64,000 nucleotides of DNA. It comes from Hymenobacter citatus (GTDB lineage: Bacteria; Bacteroidota; Bacteroidia; Cytophagales; Hymenobacteraceae). The stretch covers positions 1 to 64,000 of the forward strand of contig NZ_JACSCY010000007.1 of assembly GCF_014333615.1 (NCBI RefSeq). Reading direction: 5' to 3'. Shown in pieces: positions 63,954 to 64,000 of this stretch. Position numbers and translations under genes: made by a program. The notes below the pieces were generated by a model, which saw only the letters and a list, made by a program, of their open reading frames with translations, ran no database searches and was not told the origin of the DNA. The stretch's first letter is position 1, and each line of letters opens with the position of its first letter.

Positions 63954-64000
63954 ATGAAAACTGCCTTAGTAATTGGCGCTACCGGCCTGGTGGGCGACTA
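63954..64000 (+). CDS. NAD(P)-binding Rossmann-fold protein, partial (cut by window end)
   Basis: The first 15 codons read MKTALVIGATGLVGD, the GxTGxxG nucleotide-binding motif of NAD(P)H-binding/epimerase-like oxidoreductases. The rest is beyond the window. Which subfamily it belongs to cannot be told. Confidence 0.7.
   Translation, partial: MKTALVIGATGLVGD

Overview
The window looks like chromosomal DNA from a high-GC member of the Bacteroidota, most like Hymenobacter or a close Cytophagales relative. This is inference from gene content and signals: a SusC/SusD pair with a DUF3823 lipoprotein, a GH97 enzyme of SusB type, a Bacteroidetes 'putative porin', type III glutamine synthetase, promoters of the TTTG/TAnnTTTG type, and start codons without Shine-Dalgarno sequences. 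I see no IS element, prophage, CRISPR array, integron or replication origin.

Layout. 1-6512: tRNA-Asp, accA, a metallo-beta-lactamase-fold hydrolase, a patatin-like lipase, an acyltransferase, two uncharacterised genes, a DUF4159 protein and rsmE. 6647-10640: a short-chain dehydrogenase, an S1/P1 nuclease and a POT peptide transporter. 11044-19017: a minus-strand cluster that in gene order is miaB, (small insert), sigma-54 activator, lptE, a 415-aa protein, secG, groS, groL. 19214-25458: HAD hydrolase, CAT-like acetyltransferase, a pabB-like gene with a TPR gene, and an overlapping zinc-ribbon/Nif3 pair. 25911-31688: SusC/SusD/DUF3823 uptake operon behind a 450-bp AT-rich region with four LacI-type palindromes. 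31728-39076: SMUG2-like glycosylase, lpxK overlapping a porin gene, miaE, an exported protein and a GH2 enzyme. 39247-49329: two AraC-regulator/oxidoreductase cassettes, a GH10-like Tat-exported protein, the so-called asparagine synthetase B family, an ABC permease and an XRE/Pro-rich protein. 49509-57581: mtaB, an LTA-synthase-like protein, glutamine synthetase III and several small unknowns. 57625-64000: a PAS-only protein, quinone oxidoreductase, GH97, an exported lactonase-fold protein, two tandem Lys-rich exported miniproteins and the start of an NAD(P)-binding protein.

How the genes fit together. Carbohydrate handling recurs (SusCD, GH2, GH97, GH10-like, lactonase) but is scattered rather than in one polysaccharide-utilisation locus. 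tRNA A37 modification is covered three times (miaB, miaE, mtaB). Envelope biogenesis appears in lpxK, lptE, secG and the LTA-synthase-like protein.

The most unusual structure is not a gene. Many intergenic regions carry long inverted repeats built from interchangeable modules: outer arms of 7-9 bp GTGARxxG-type units and inner cores such as GTCATCCTGAGC or GTTTGATGTTC. One at 20589-20734 has perfect 59-bp arms. Several flanking genes take their stop codon from the repeat itself. A second theme is TAnnTTTG boxes lying exactly 4 nt before a start codon, which suggests leaderless transcription.
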